From the NCBI GenBank assembly GCA_032164245.1, contig JAVMKO010000043.1:558001-622000 (forward strand): a stretch of DNA of 64,000 nucleotides. Reading direction: 5' to 3'. The notes below the pieces were generated by a model, which saw nothing but the letters and a program-made list of their open reading frames with translations, searched no databases and was not told the DNA's origin. The position numbers and the translations under genes were made by a program. This stretch comes from Sternotherus odoratus (lineage: Eukaryota > Chordata > Testudines > Kinosternidae). Below are positions 1-27,400 of this stretch, piece after piece. How positions within the stretch are numbered: position 1 is the stretch's first letter; every line of letters starts with the position of its first letter.

Positions 1-2958
1 CCCCTCGAGTGCGCGCGCGGGTGGGCGGGGCCTCGTGCACGCGCGTCCCCGAGGCGCAAGCTCCTCCCCCCCTCTCCCCCCGCCCGTCCCGGAACTTGGC
101 AACACGTGGCTGCGATTTGCGGCTGCGACGCTAGGGGGCGCCGGCGCTTTGCAGCCCGGGCGGAGGGGGAGCTCAAGGGTCTGAGCCTTGGCTGCTACCC
201 CCAGGGCGCGAGTTCGAGCCCTGAGGGGGCGTCTGGGACCTGGGGGGGGATTTCATTGGGGTTGGTCCCGCTTTGAGCAGGGGTCGGACCTTCCGGCCCA
301 GAGGCTCTGAGTCCTTGCAACTGGGGGGGGAGACACGTGCATTCCTTGCTGGGGGGGCGGGGATTCCTTGCTGGGGGGGGGCGGGATTCCTTGCTGGGGG
401 GGGGCGGGGGATTCCTTGTGAAGTTGCAGGGAAAGGGCTCTGAGGAAATCACAGGGGGGCGCGCACTCCCCCCAGACGGTGAGGCGCCGGGCGCCTGCCT
501 TGGTTGCCAGCCCGCGCTGGGTTCACAGGCCTTGTTCAGAGGAAAGAGATCTCCGGAGTTGCCCATCACCTGGCGTCCCGGCAGGCGGCCGTACCCGTCC
601 CGTCCTCCCACAGACAGACTGGGGGGGACGACGCATTTGTTGCAAATAAACCCGGGAGTTGCTCGGGGGGGGGGGGGCTGGATTGCAAAATCTGAAGGCA
701 GGAGTCTGCAGCACAACTGCATGCCTGGCTCGCCCCCCTCCCCACAACTCACTAGACCCCACTGCCCTCCCACAGGGAGAGAACCCAGGAGTCCTGGCTC
801 CCCGAAAGCCCTGCGCTAATCTCCTCCCAGCAGTCTCTTCAGATCTGGCTGTACCTCCGCCCCAGGTGAGCTGCGCCCATGCGGTGTTATGTGTGGCCGT
901 TCCCCGATACCCCGCCCCAGAAGTGGCTGCATCTGATGAGCCCTCCCATGCTGTTGGGGGGGGTCTGGTAGTGAGAGCGGACGGGGGGAGGTTGGAGGCC
1001 AGAACGCCTGGGTTCTCTCCCAGCTCTGGGAGGGGAGTGGGGTCCGGTGGGATACAACAGGAGGGGGCTGGGAGCCAGGACGCCTGGTTCTCTCCCAGCT
1101 CTGGGAGGGGAGTGGGGTCCGGTGGGATACAACAGGAGGGGGCTGGGCGCCAGGACGCCTGGGTTCTCTCCCAGCTCTGGGAGGGGAGTGGGTCCGGTGG
1201 ATACAACAGGAGGGGGCTGGGAGCCAGGACGCCTGGGTTCTCTCCCCGGCTCTGGGGAGGCCGGTGCGCGGCGCAGGGGCTGAGGGGACAGGCGGGGCTT
1301 CAAGCACATCCAGGAGTTCAGGAAATAGCTGGGATTCCTGCCCCCAGCTGGCGTTTCATTCACAGCCCCAGATCCAGGCAGCTCCCACTTCCCTTAAGAA
1401 CCGTCTCCCCTGTCTCCCCTCGTCAGCACCAGCCCCTCTGCTGAGTCACAGGACGCCTGGGTTCTCTCCCCGGCTCTGGGAGGGGAGTGGGGTCTAGTGG
1501 TTAGAGTGGGCCGCTGGGAGCCCGGACTCCTGGGTTCTCTCCCCAGCTTCCATTCACTCCAATCCCCTCCCCTCCGTCTAACGGGCCTGGTGGGCTGGTG
1601 ACTCGGGGCGTGAGGCCGGGGCCCACCGGGCCCGAGCGGCGGCGAAGCCACGTCTGGCGTGTCTGTGCTCAGTGGGCGTTTCTCGCCGCGTGCGGCTCCC
1701 TTCCAGCGCCTGGCTCTGCGCCTTTAAATCCTCCCCCATTGTTCCCATCTGCTGTGGCTTGAAGCATCATATCCCAGAGCAGCAGGAATTGGTTTTCCCC
1801 CACCATGTGCAAGCGGGGAAGGAGGCCGTGGGCTGGATTTAGCAGCAGATTTCAGAGACGGTCCCCCCCCCTCTCCTTGGGAGAAGCCTCCCCGGCTCCC
1901 CGAGGTGGATTTCCCTGCTCCAAAGAGCCAGCCAGGCGGACTGCGGAGAAACCCACTGACCGGCAGCTTGGCTCTTCTGTGGGTTTATAACCCTTGGAAA
2001 TGCCAGGACGCGGCCCTTGCAGCCGGCCTGGGGCTTCCGGGGCTGGAATCAGGAGCTGACACCCAGTTCGGACCAGCAGCTTGGAATTTCCAACTGGTTT
2101 GGGACCAAGAGATCCCGGCTGACAACCGGCCCCGACGCTTTCCGAGCCAGATCGGAGCCCACGAGCGGCGTGAACCGAGCCCTCGTGTGTAACGTACCAA
2201 GCGAGACCCGGGCGTGGGCAAGGCAAGCAGTCCCCCCGACGCGCGCCCGGCTGGCCGGCGGGGCCCGACGCTGGGCAGGGGTGGTCGGATCGGACGGGTC
2301 CGAACCAAGACAACGGAGTCGCCAGCCGGTTTGGCTCTTCCCTCCGAGCGGCTGGAAATAACCCGAACGGCCAAGCCTGGCTCCCCGTGAGCGCAGCCGC
2401 CCCGGAGGAGATGGGTGGTGACGACTGACGGGGAACCGGGGGCTGGTTCCCGGGGCAGGGAGCGAGCCCTGGCTTGGAGGCGCCGGATCGACTCGGAGTG
2501 CGGCCCGCGGGGATTCAGCTGACAAGCCGCCGGGTGCGAAGCGGTTGGGGTTTGGCGAGGCCGGAGTTGGGGGAGAGGCTGCCGACCCGGAGGAACCCCT
2601 GGATCTCGCTGGCCGTGCGTCGTGGCGGATGGAAATCCCACGTGGGCCGGGTGTTTTCCCCCCGTCCTCACTCCGGCTTTGGGGCAGAGAAGGGGTAGCG
2701 GCTTTTGCAGCGAGCCAGCGGCGCGTGGGGCCCCCAAGTGAGCCGCCCCCCCCCCGGACCCCAGCCTTGGGGAAAACAGACACCCACCCTTCCCCATGCC
2801 CCCCACCCCACGCTGACAGGGGAGCAGGCACCAGAGACCCGCCCTCCGCGTTGGGATCGGACGCCCCGGCTGAGGATGTGGCCCCAGATCCCCGGGGCTC
2901 GGGGGGGGCTGGGACCGGAGCTGGGGGGGGACTGAGGCCTTGGGGGGGGGGTGCAGAC

Positions 2959-14064
<11,106 letters not shown>

Positions 14065-14279
14065 GGTGAGCGCACACCCGTGTGTCTGTGCGTGTGTGCG
14101 CACTTTTGTGTGTCTCAGTGGATGACTGAGTGTGGGCAAGACATGTGCATGCGTGGGGGGGGGGCAGGACCTGCGTGGGGGGGGCCAGGACCAGTGTGCA
14201 CGTGTGCGAGGACAGGAACGGGGTGTGTGTGCACGACGGTGGGAGGTTTGTGCACACGTGCAAGGACAGGACCGGATCA

Positions 14280-14780
14280 TGCAAGGCGGGACCCATATTC
14301 ACGCGTGCGAGGGCGGGAACGTTGTGTGTCCGTGCGAGGGCGGGACCCATAGTCACACGTGCGAGGGCGGGAACGTTGTGTGTTCGTGTGAGGGCGGGAC
14401 TCGTGCGTGCGCGTGCGAGGGCGGGAACGTTGTGTGTCCGTGCGAGGGCGGGAACGTTGTGTGTCCGTGCGAGGGTGAGAACGTTGTGTGTCCGTGCGAG
14501 GGCGGGACTCGTGCGTGCGCGTGCGAGGGCGGGAACGTTGTGTGTCCGTGCGAGGGCGGGACTCGTGCATGCGCGTGCGAGGGCGGGAACGTTGTGTGTC
14601 CGTGCGAGGGCGGGACTCGTGCGTGCGCGTGCGAGGGGCGGGAACGTTGTGTGTCCGTGCGGGGGCGGGACTCGTGCATGCGCGTGCGAGGGCGGGAACG
14701 TTGTGTGTCCGTGCGAGGGCGGGACTCGTGCGTGCGCGTGCGAGGGCGGGAACGTTGTGTGTCCGTGCGAGGGCGGGACT
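14280..14780 (+). repeat. ~50-bp minisatellite running into the assembly gap
   Basis: Units contain GAGGGCGGGAACGTTGTGTG and GGCGGGACTCGTGCGTGCGC. The array stops only because the gap begins, so the true length is unknown. It is probably the reason the left contig ends here. Confidence 0.9.
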
Positions 14781-14980
14781 NNNNNNNNNNNNNNNNNNNN
14801 NNNNNNNNNNNNNNNNNNNNNNNNNNNNNNNNNNNNNNNNNNNNNNNNNNNNNNNNNNNNNNNNNNNNNNNNNNNNNNNNNNNNNNNNNNNNNNNNNNNN
14901 NNNNNNNNNNNNNNNNNNNNNNNNNNNNNNNNNNNNNNNNNNNNNNNNNNNNNNNNNNNNNNNNNNNNNNNNNNNNNNNN
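14781..14980. other. Assembly gap of exactly 200 Ns
   Basis: A round 200-N run is a placeholder, not a measured size. To its left FGD1 is cut after the PH domain; to its right PFKFB1 starts in mid-gene. Minisatellite flanks it on the left and a GGGGGCGGCCAGGGGTGTCC repeat on the right (14981-15060). Confidence 0.98.
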
Positions 14981-15252
14981 AGGGGGAGGGGGCGGCCAGG
15001 GGTGTCCCCCCCACACACACACACGGGGGGAGGGGGCGGCCAGGGGTGTCCCCCACACACACATACGGGCAGGAGGTGGGTAGCTGGGGGTGTCCCATCT
15101 CCCTCTGCACACACCCTGGGAAGGGGGCAGCCTGGTGTCCCCCAGCCCCGAAACACACACAGAGGCAGTTGGAGGGGGGCAGATGGCCCAGTGTGTCGTC
15201 CCCCCCCCCCACTCACACTCACGGGCCCATCTCCCCGGTGTCCCGCCTGCAG

Positions 15253-19413
<4,161 letters not shown>

Positions 19414-19425
19414 CTGCTCGCACCC

Positions 19426-19431
19426 ATTAAA
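19426..19431 (+). terminator. Polyadenylation signal of PFKFB1 (ATTAAA)
   Basis: ATTAAA lies 13 bases after the TAA stop, giving a very short 3' UTR. No AATAAA is seen close by. Confidence 0.6.
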
Positions 19432-19564
19432 GCCAGCTCTCTCTCCTGCCAGGGCTGGGTAGTCGGTGCTGTTCTCCCCAGGAGGGTGGTGGGACTAGAT
19501 AGGGGCTTCGGGCCCCGGCTCCTGAAGTCACGGATTTTGCCGCATGAGGTCGACTTTCAGTCAG

Positions 19565-19650
19565 TCTCTAACCCACAGCGAGTCTGAGCTGCGCCGAGCA
19601 CCACTGCCTGAGTCTGCAGAGAGCCTGAGCCCATTGCTTGGCAAGGGAGG
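19565..19650 (+). repeat. Dispersed repeat with core GTCTGCAGAGAGCCTGAGC
   Basis: A related sequence is at about 52955-53035 (+), tandemly at 47990-48300 (+), and inverted near 31815-31875 and 42400-42460. I could not name the family; it behaves as a short interspersed element. Confidence 0.6.
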
Positions 19651-20518
19651 AGCTGCCCTGAACGTAACCCCGACTCCATGATCGCCACGGGGCATTAAGA
19701 CGACCGCAAGGCACTGCAGGGAGGAGAAACGCAGCCCCAGCGGTCAGGTCCCAGACCCACTCCGCTATGCAATGCGCAGATCTGGGGCTGCCTGTTGCAA
19801 AGACCCCCACGAGTAACAGAACTGTCGCCCACTGCTACTGGGCAGGAGGGGACTTAGCTGAAAGTAATGTTGGGTGCAGAGGAAACCTACTGCGGCGATG
19901 TGGGAGGGAGGGGCTTGCACAAGCTGCCAGGTCCCTCCTGAGTAGGTGAGGAGGGGGTTCTGTGCCGGGGGGGGGCACTGGGATCAGGAGGGCAAAGGCC
20001 CCTGCTCCGGGGGCTGCTGGTTCACCAGGCGCCATGGGGCAGAGCACCTGTGGGTGAAGTGGACGTGGCTGCTGCTTCCTCCTGTGTGCCCCATGGCTGG
20101 CCCTACCAGCGTCTCTAGGGGCACCAGTTGCAGGATAGGGCCCCTGCAGCTGCTGCCTCATTGTACGGGTGGTCCAGGCTGTCAATTTGACCCCAGTTTG
20201 GCTGGGGTCCTTGCTCTGGATCTGATGGGCAGAGACAGGAACGGGGGCTGGGACAGCTGGGCTGCGATTTCCACTCCCCCACCCCAAACCTACATGGGCA
20301 CCAGCTGCCCTCAGGGGCAGAGGTTGACTCCCCTGTAGGGGACCCTCCCCCCAAACCTCAGCTCCCTTGGTTGCCCAGGGACTATCCCCCCATTTCCCCA
20401 AGCCCTGCCCCCTGGGGTCTTAGCCTCCAACCTTCTATTCACAGTCCTGGGGTCCCCTCTGAGTGACCCCCAGCACCCAAACCTCAGCCCCATGGGGCTG
20501 GCCCCCGGCAGCACATAC

Positions 20519-20611
20519 CGCGGTGACAAAGCGCAGGATCTGCACCGTGCAGGTCTCCTTGGGGGGCCCCCCCTGGAACTCGGCCAGGTCCGGGCTGGGC
20601 CTGGGCTGTAC
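20519..20611 (-). CDS. Possible single exon of an unidentified gene
   Basis: On the minus strand a CCCCCTCAG acceptor precedes 93 open bases (31 codons, phase 0 at both ends), which end at a GTATGT donor. The peptide includes SPDLAEFQGGPPKETC and TVQILRFVTA. The mix of codons and less biased composition stand out from the surrounding C-rich repeats. I do not recognise the protein, and no partner exon is clear on either side. The CpG-rich 46-bp array at 21300-21650 lies upstream for a minus-strand gene and might overlap its promoter. Confidence 0.35.
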
Positions 20612-20694
20612 CTGAGGGGGTGGGACATGGGAATCAGCGACCATCAAAGCTCTCTTCCCCCCCCCCCAGCAGATCCCACAATCCCGGGGCTCCC

Positions 20695-21115
20695 CCGCCA
20701 GCACTGAGCCCCCCTCCCCGGGCTCTCCCCCACCCCCAGCACTGAGCCCCCCTCCGCGGGACTCCCCCCCCCCCAGCGGGACTCCCCCCCCCCCCAGCAC
20801 TGAGCCCCCCCCCTACCCGGGGCTCTCCCCCTCCCCCCCAGCACTGAGCCCCCCCTCCCCGGGGCTCTCCCCCTCCCCCCCAGCACTGAGCCCCCCTCCC
20901 CGGGGCTCTCCCCCTCCCCCCCAGCACTGAGCCCCCCTCCCCGGGGCTCTCCCCCTCCCCCCCAGCACTGAGCCCCCCTCCCCGGGGCTCTCCCCCTCCC
21001 CCCCAGCACTGAGCCCCCCTCCCCGGGCTCTCCCCCTCCCCCCAGCACTGAGCCCCCCCCTCCCGGGACTCCCCCCCCCCCAGCACTGAGCCCCCAACCC
21101 CGGGGCTCCCCCCGC
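20695..21115. repeat. C-rich minisatellite, ~41-bp unit
   Basis: About nine units contain CCCAGCACTGAGCCCCCCTC followed by CCCGGGGCTCTCCCCCTCC. It lies in the PFKFB1-ITIH6 intergenic region. Confidence 0.9.
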
Positions 21116-21299
21116 TTCCTCCATCTGACCTCATTTCCCTATTCCCACGGGGGGGCAGCTCACCCCTTTTCCTCTACCTGTGTCCCCACAGCCCCCCCCC
21201 AATTGCAACTCCCTGTGGCCCACCCCCACCAGGGGCGGGCTGGTGCCCTGAGGGGGAGGAGCCTATAGCTCGTGGGGGCGGGGATTAATCCCTGGTATC

Positions 21300-21650
21300 C
21301 GGCCCCGCCTCGTGCCGCAACGGCCGCGCCCTTCCCGGCCCCGCCCCCCGCCTCGTGCCGCCAACGGCCCGCTCCCTTCCCGGCCCCGCCCCCCGCCTCG
21401 TGCCGCCAACGGCCCGCTCCCTTCCCGGCCCCGCCCCCCGCCTCGTGCCGCCAACGGCCCGCTCCCTTCCCGGCCCCGCCCCCCCGCCTCGTGCAGCCAA
21501 CGGGTCGCTCCCTTCCGGCCCCGGCCCCGCCCCCCGCCTCGTGCCGCCAACCGCCGCTCCCTTTCTCGGCCCCGCCCCCCGCCTCGTGCCGCGAACCGCC
21601 GCTCCCTTTCCGGCCCCGCCCCCCGCCTCGTGCCGCGAACCGCTACAGGC
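21300..21650. repeat. CpG-rich minisatellite, ~46-bp unit
   Basis: Seven to eight units contain GCCCCGCCCCCCGCCTCGTG and CCGCCAACGGCCCGCTCCC. It is dense in CpG and Sp1-like GC boxes, so it could act as an unmethylated island, though no transcript start can be assigned. Confidence 0.88.
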
Positions 21651-21839
21651 CACGCCTACACCCGCCTCTTTCCCTCACCCTCCCAGCTTCATTGCATATG
21701 CAGAACCCCCCCCCTCCCCCCCCACTCCTGGGTCCACAGACCAGGGCCCTGCCCAGCCTCTCCCGTTGCCCCCACCCTCCCCCATGGCAGCTTCAGGGAA
21801 AACTGAGGTGACACAAAAGGATGTGGGATGTGCCCCAGA

Positions 21840-22290
21840 GTACAGAACCCAGGAGTCCTGGCTCCCATGCCGCTCCCCCCCCCCCCCGCTCTAACCACTA
21901 GCCCCCACTCCTCTCCCAGAGCCACAGAGAGAACCCAGGAGTCCTAGCTCCCAACCCCTCCCCCCCCCCCCCGCTCTAACCACCAGCCCCCACTCCTCTC
22001 CCAGAGCCAGGGAGAGAACCCAGGAGTCCTGGCTCCCATGCCGCTCCCCCCCCCCCCGCTCTAACCACTAGCCCCCACTCCTCTCCCAGAGCCACAGAGA
22101 GAACCCAGGAGTCCTAGCTCCTAACCCCCCCCCCCGCACTCTAACCCACCAGCCCCCACTCCTCTCCCAGAGCCACAGAGAGAACCCAGGAGTCCTAGCT
22201 CCCAACCCCTCCCCCCCCCGCACTCTAACCCACCAGCCCCCACTCCTCTCCCAGAGCCAGGGAGAGAACCCAGGAGTCCTGGCTCCCAGA
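21840..22290 (-). repeat. SINE-tail minisatellite, intergenic
   Basis: About six units contain GAGAGAACCCAGGAGTCCTG, then CTCTAACCACTAGCCCCCAC. From here to 24400 I see no gene. There are fragments of MIR-like or similar old repeats (for example 22800-22970 and 23690-23890, each with a GCCAGGCACT-like motif or its relatives). Confidence 0.85.
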
Positions 22291-24404
22291 CTCTCCTTCC
22301 ATAGCTGGGCTGATTGACCGTGTTGGGGCTGCAGGTTGTGGCTTTGGCAGGGGAATGGCCACCCTCTGGCTCTGCCGGTGGGAGCCGCCGCGGCCGGCGG
22401 GCAGGCGGAATAAGGAGCGCACTGTGTGAGCGACAGAAACAAAAACAGGGCGGGATCCGCTGGGCTGGGAGCCGTTTCACCCTTACCCCACGGCGGGCCG
22501 CGTTCTCCAGCGCAGGCCTTTGCTACGCCTTCCGTGGGATCCCCTGGCCCGAGTAGCTCCTGTGAGGATCATCCACCCTTGCTGACGTGAGAAGATCCCT
22601 CTCAATTCAACCTCTTCCCCTCCCTGACCCTGGCAGAGAGCGTCAGAAGGCTGACGGGTGATCTGGAAGGGGACCCAAGAGACCAGGAGGACTGTTGCCA
22701 GGTGCCTCGGTTTCTCCACCTGTCCTATGGGTTGAAATAGCCTTTGGCTATTTAGGTGGTCAGGTTTGGCACTGTCTCTTACTGTGTGTGTGTACAATGA
22801 CTGGCATGATCAGGCGCTGCTTTCGGTTGGAGGTCTGGGCAGCGCCGGGCACAGAGAGGGCACCAACCTCAGGAAGCACCTGGCACAAGGGGCACCTGTG
22901 GGTGATGGGCATCTCTGCCCCACAACGGGGGGGCCCTGCTCTCGGTCAGGGTCTGGGCAGCGCCTGATTTCAGCTGGAGTTTGTGCCATGGAAATGCGAA
23001 ACGTGATCACCAGCCCCCTGGGACTAACGCCTGGGTATTTTCAGCCTGCCTGGCTCTGCTCTGGGGTGGATTCCAAACCCACCGCTCGGATAAATAACCA
23101 AGACACCCGCACAGGCATAACAGTTTCTCTGTCAATGACTCACTTCTTTCACGGCTCTGGGTCGTCCCTTCCAGCTGCCCCCTTTTTTGTGGCTCCAGAA
23201 TCCTTGGTTTTGTTATTTTGACTTTTTCAAAAAGAAAGCAGCAGCCTTTTCACGGCGCCTTGGCCCTCTCCCCTTTGGCAGAGGGTGATGTAAACAGCCG
23301 GGCCGGGCCAAGAAAGGATCTGGCTCCGGATTTGTTATTTCCTTGCTCAGCTCCCATTACCTCAAGGGATCGGCACAGCTCTGGAGGGGGTCTCGACACA
23401 GAGCTCTTCGAATCTGACCTGGGAGACCCGGCTGGAGACCTGGGCTAGTGCCCATTGCCTCTGATGGATCGGCCAGACCCAGGCAGAAAGACATCAAGAG
23501 CCGGGCAATCCACCCCGTCCCTAGGGGAGTTGTTCTGATGATGAACAGCCCTCCCTGGTAAAAATCCGGGCGTGCCCTCTCTCGTCTGTTTCGTTCTCCG
23601 TAGAGGATTTGTTTGTCTGTGTCCTACAAAAATTAATGCCCCTGGCTGTAGATCGTTTTAAAAAGACCTGGTGGTGGTTATGGTAGAAATGCCCCCACGC
23701 CCCACCTGAGCTCAGGGCACCTGTTACGCCAGGCACAGTGCTGCACAGACACACACCCCCCCCGCTGCGTTTGGGGTCCCATCACGCCAGGCACTGCACA
23801 GCCCCCCTTTGCTGAGATTGGGGCCCTATCATGCCAGGCACTGGACAGACAATTAACGAGAGTTGCTGTCCCAGAGAGCTTACGATGCAGCCGGGGACAG
23901 CACCCAATTCCCAGTTCTCCCACAGAAGCCCCATGCTCCTAGAGAGGAAGGGCTCCCAGACATCCAACCTTTGAATGTCCCCCTCCCTCCCCATTGTGGG
24001 GGGCAGTCCTCTGGCGGGGGGGGGGGGACGACAGACTGGATGAGCCCAGCAGTCCCGTCTGGCCCCATGGGAAGAAAGGCCCCGGTGTGAAATCCGGGTC
24101 AATCAAATCACTGTGGCACCTGCAGGCCTCGGGCTGGACTGATTCCTGACTGTGGAGCTCCTTTTCCACTGACCTTCCCTTCTTCAGCCCCCGGGCTCTG
24201 GCGTCTGTTGACCCATGCGGGCTCCCGTGCGCTTCTCTCCTTTTTAACCCAGGGCACGGACTCGCCTGAACATTTTGTTTTCATTTCGTCCTGCGGAGGG
24301 GAGAGCGAAGGGCTGGCGCCCCTCCAGCCCCCGCGGGGTGGACAATCACAGCCTGTGTCCGCATGAATGCTACATTGAGAGGTGCGGGGAGAGAAAACCC
24401 GTCG

Positions 24405-24475
24405 GCTTTAAAAAGGGCGTCCAAAAGAGCGATCTCAGAGGTGGGTTCTTCTCGGCGGAGCTGCGGGGACACATC
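24405..24475 (+). promoter_or_regulatory. Likely ITIH6 core promoter with TATA-like box
   Basis: TTTAAAAAGGGCG at about 24407-24419 lies some 60-70 bases before the ITIH6 ATG and is the only TATA-like element close to it. A transcript start near 24440 would leave a short 5' UTR. The call rests on position and motif alone. Confidence 0.4.
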
Positions 24476-27400
24476 ATGCCACTGCTGAGACAGCTGCTGC
24501 TCTTTTCCTTTCCTCTCCTACTGGGCCTGGAACCTCGACCCAGCACCGGGCACCCCCGTGTCCCAGAGGTGAGGCGGGTTTTTTTTCCCCCTGGCTAAGG
24601 TTTGGGTCTAATGGCTACGGCAGAAGACGTGAAACCCAGGAGCCCTGACCTTATTTCTCATCTCCAAATCACACTGCACGTTCTCTGCTCTAACCACTAG
24701 ACCCCAATTCCCTCCCAGATCCAGGGTTAAAACCTGGGAGTCCTGGCACACAGCACCCCTGCTCTAACCCACTAGACCCCACTCCCCTCCTAGAGCCAGG
24801 GAGAGAACCCAGGAGTCCTGGCACGCAGCACCCCTGCTCTAACCCACTAGACCCCACTCCCCTCCTAGAGCCAGGGAGAGAACCCAGGAGTCCTGGCTCC
24901 CAGCATCCCTGATCTAACCCACTAGACCCCACTCCACTCCTAGAGCCAGGGAGAGAGCCCAGGAGTCCTGGCTCCCAGCACCCCTGATCTAACCCAGTGC
25001 CGGGGAGAGAACCCAGGAGTCCTGGCTCCCGGCACCCCTGATCTAACCCACTAGACCCCACTCCCCTCCCAGTGCCGGGGAGAGAACCCAGGAGTCCTGG
25101 CTCCCGGCACCCCTGATCTAACCCACTAGACCCCACTCCCCTCCCAGTGCTGGGGAGAGAACCCAGGTTTTCCGATTCCAGTCTAGTCATCTGACCCCTC
25201 TGATCCCATCTCCTCCCCTATTCACCACAGCTGTGGTTAAGGTCGGCATCAGCTGGGCTGTGTCACTTGGGGGTCACTTGTCTCTAGTTCTAAGGCAGAC
25301 GCTGGATCTTTCAGTCTGTTTATCCAGCCCCTAGCACAGCATAAGGCTGATCCTGATGGAGACTCTCTGGTGCTCCCGTTATCTGGGAGTGCAGTGCGGA
25401 GGATGGGCAGAGGAGAGAAAAGATCCCATACAAAGGAAAACCACTGTGTTCTGCCAATGGAAAGAGAAGCAGGTTTATCGCCGGGGGTCTGGCCCCATTG
25501 ACTCCACGGAGCGATGTCCGATGGACCCCAGCTGGGATCTGGCCCCATTGACTCCACGGAGCGACGTCCGATGGACCCCAGCTGGGATCGGGCCCCATTG
25601 ACTCCACGGAGCGACGTCCGATGGACCCCAGCTGGGATCGGGCCCCATTGACTCCACGGAGCGACGTCCGATGGACCCCAGCTGGGATCGGGCCCCATTG
25701 ACTCCACGGAGCGACGTCCGATGGACCCCAGCTGGGATCGGGCCCCATTGACTCCACGGAGCGACGTCCGATGGACCCCAGCTGGGATCGGGCCCCATTG
25801 ACTCCACGGAGCGACGTCCGATGGACCCCAGCTGGGATCGGGCCCCATTGACTCCACGGAGCGATGTCCGATGGGCGGCAGCTGGGATCGGGCCCCATTG
25901 ACTCCACGGAGCGACGTCCGATGGACCCCAGCTGGGATCTGGCCCCATTGACTCCACGGAGCGATGTCCGATGGGCGGCAGCTGGGATCGGACCCCATTG
26001 ACTCCACGGAGCGACGTCCGATGGACCCCAGCTGGGATCTGGCCCCATTGACTCCACGGAGCAACGTCCGATGGACCCCAGCTGGGATCGGGCCCCATTG
26101 ACTCCACGGAGCGACGTCCGATGGACCCCAGCTGGGATCGGACCCCATTGACTCCACGGAGCGACGTCCGATGGACCCCAGCTGGGATCGGGCCCCATTG
26201 ACTCCACGGAGCGACGTCCGATGGGCGGCAGCTGGGATCGGGCCCCATTGACTCCACGGAGCGATGTCCGATGGGCGGCAGCTGGGATCGGACCCCATTG
26301 ACTCCACGGAGCGACGTCCGATGGACCCCAGCTGGGATCGGACCCCATTGACTCCACGGAGCGACGTCCGATGGACCCCAGCTGGGATCGGACCCCATTG
26401 ACTCCACGGAGCAACGTCCGATGGACCCCAGCTGGGATCGGACCCCATTGACTCCACGGAGCGACGTCCGATGGACCCCAGCTGGGATCGGACCCCATTG
26501 ACTCCACGGAGCGACGTCCGATGGACCCCAGCTGGGATCGGACCCCATTGACTCCACGGAGCAACGTCCGATGGGCGGCAGCTGGGATCGGGCCCCATTG
26601 ACTCCACGGAGCGACGTCCGATGGACCCCAGCTGGGATCGGGCCCCATTGACTCCACGGAGCGACGTCCGATGGACCCCAGCTGGGATCGGGCCCCATTG
26701 ACTCCACGGAGCGACGTCCGATGGGCGGCAGCTGGGATCGGGCCCCATTGACTCCACGGAGTGACGTCCGATGGACCCCAGCTGGGATCGGGCCCCATTG
26801 ACTCCACGGAGTGACGTCCGATGGACCCCAGCTGGGATCGGGCCCCATTGACTCCACGGAGCGACGTCCAATGGACCCCAGCTGGGATCGGGCCCCATTG
26901 ACTCCACGGAGCGACGTCCGATGGACCCCAGCTGGGATCGGGCCCCATTGACTCCACGGAGCGACGTCCGATGGGCGGCAGCTGGGATCGGGCCCCATTG
27001 ACTCCACGGAGCGATGTCCGATTGGCGGCAGCTGGGATCGGGCCCCATTGACTCCACGGAGCGACGTCCGATGGGTGGCAGCTGGGATCGGACCCCATTG
27101 ACTCCACGGAGTGACGTCCGATGGACCCCAGCTGGGATCTGGCCCCATTGACTCCACGGAGCGACGTCCGATGGACCCCAGCTGGGATCTGGCCCCATTG
27201 ACTCCACGGAGCGACGTCCGATGGGCCCCAGCTGGGATCGGACCCCATTGACTCCACGGAGCGATGTCCGATTGGCGGCAGCTGGGATCGGGCCCCATTG
27301 ACTCCACGGAGCGACGTCCGATGGGTGGCAGCTGGGATCGGACCCCATTGACTCCACGGAGTGACGTCCGATGGACCCCAGCTGGGATCTGGCCCCATTG

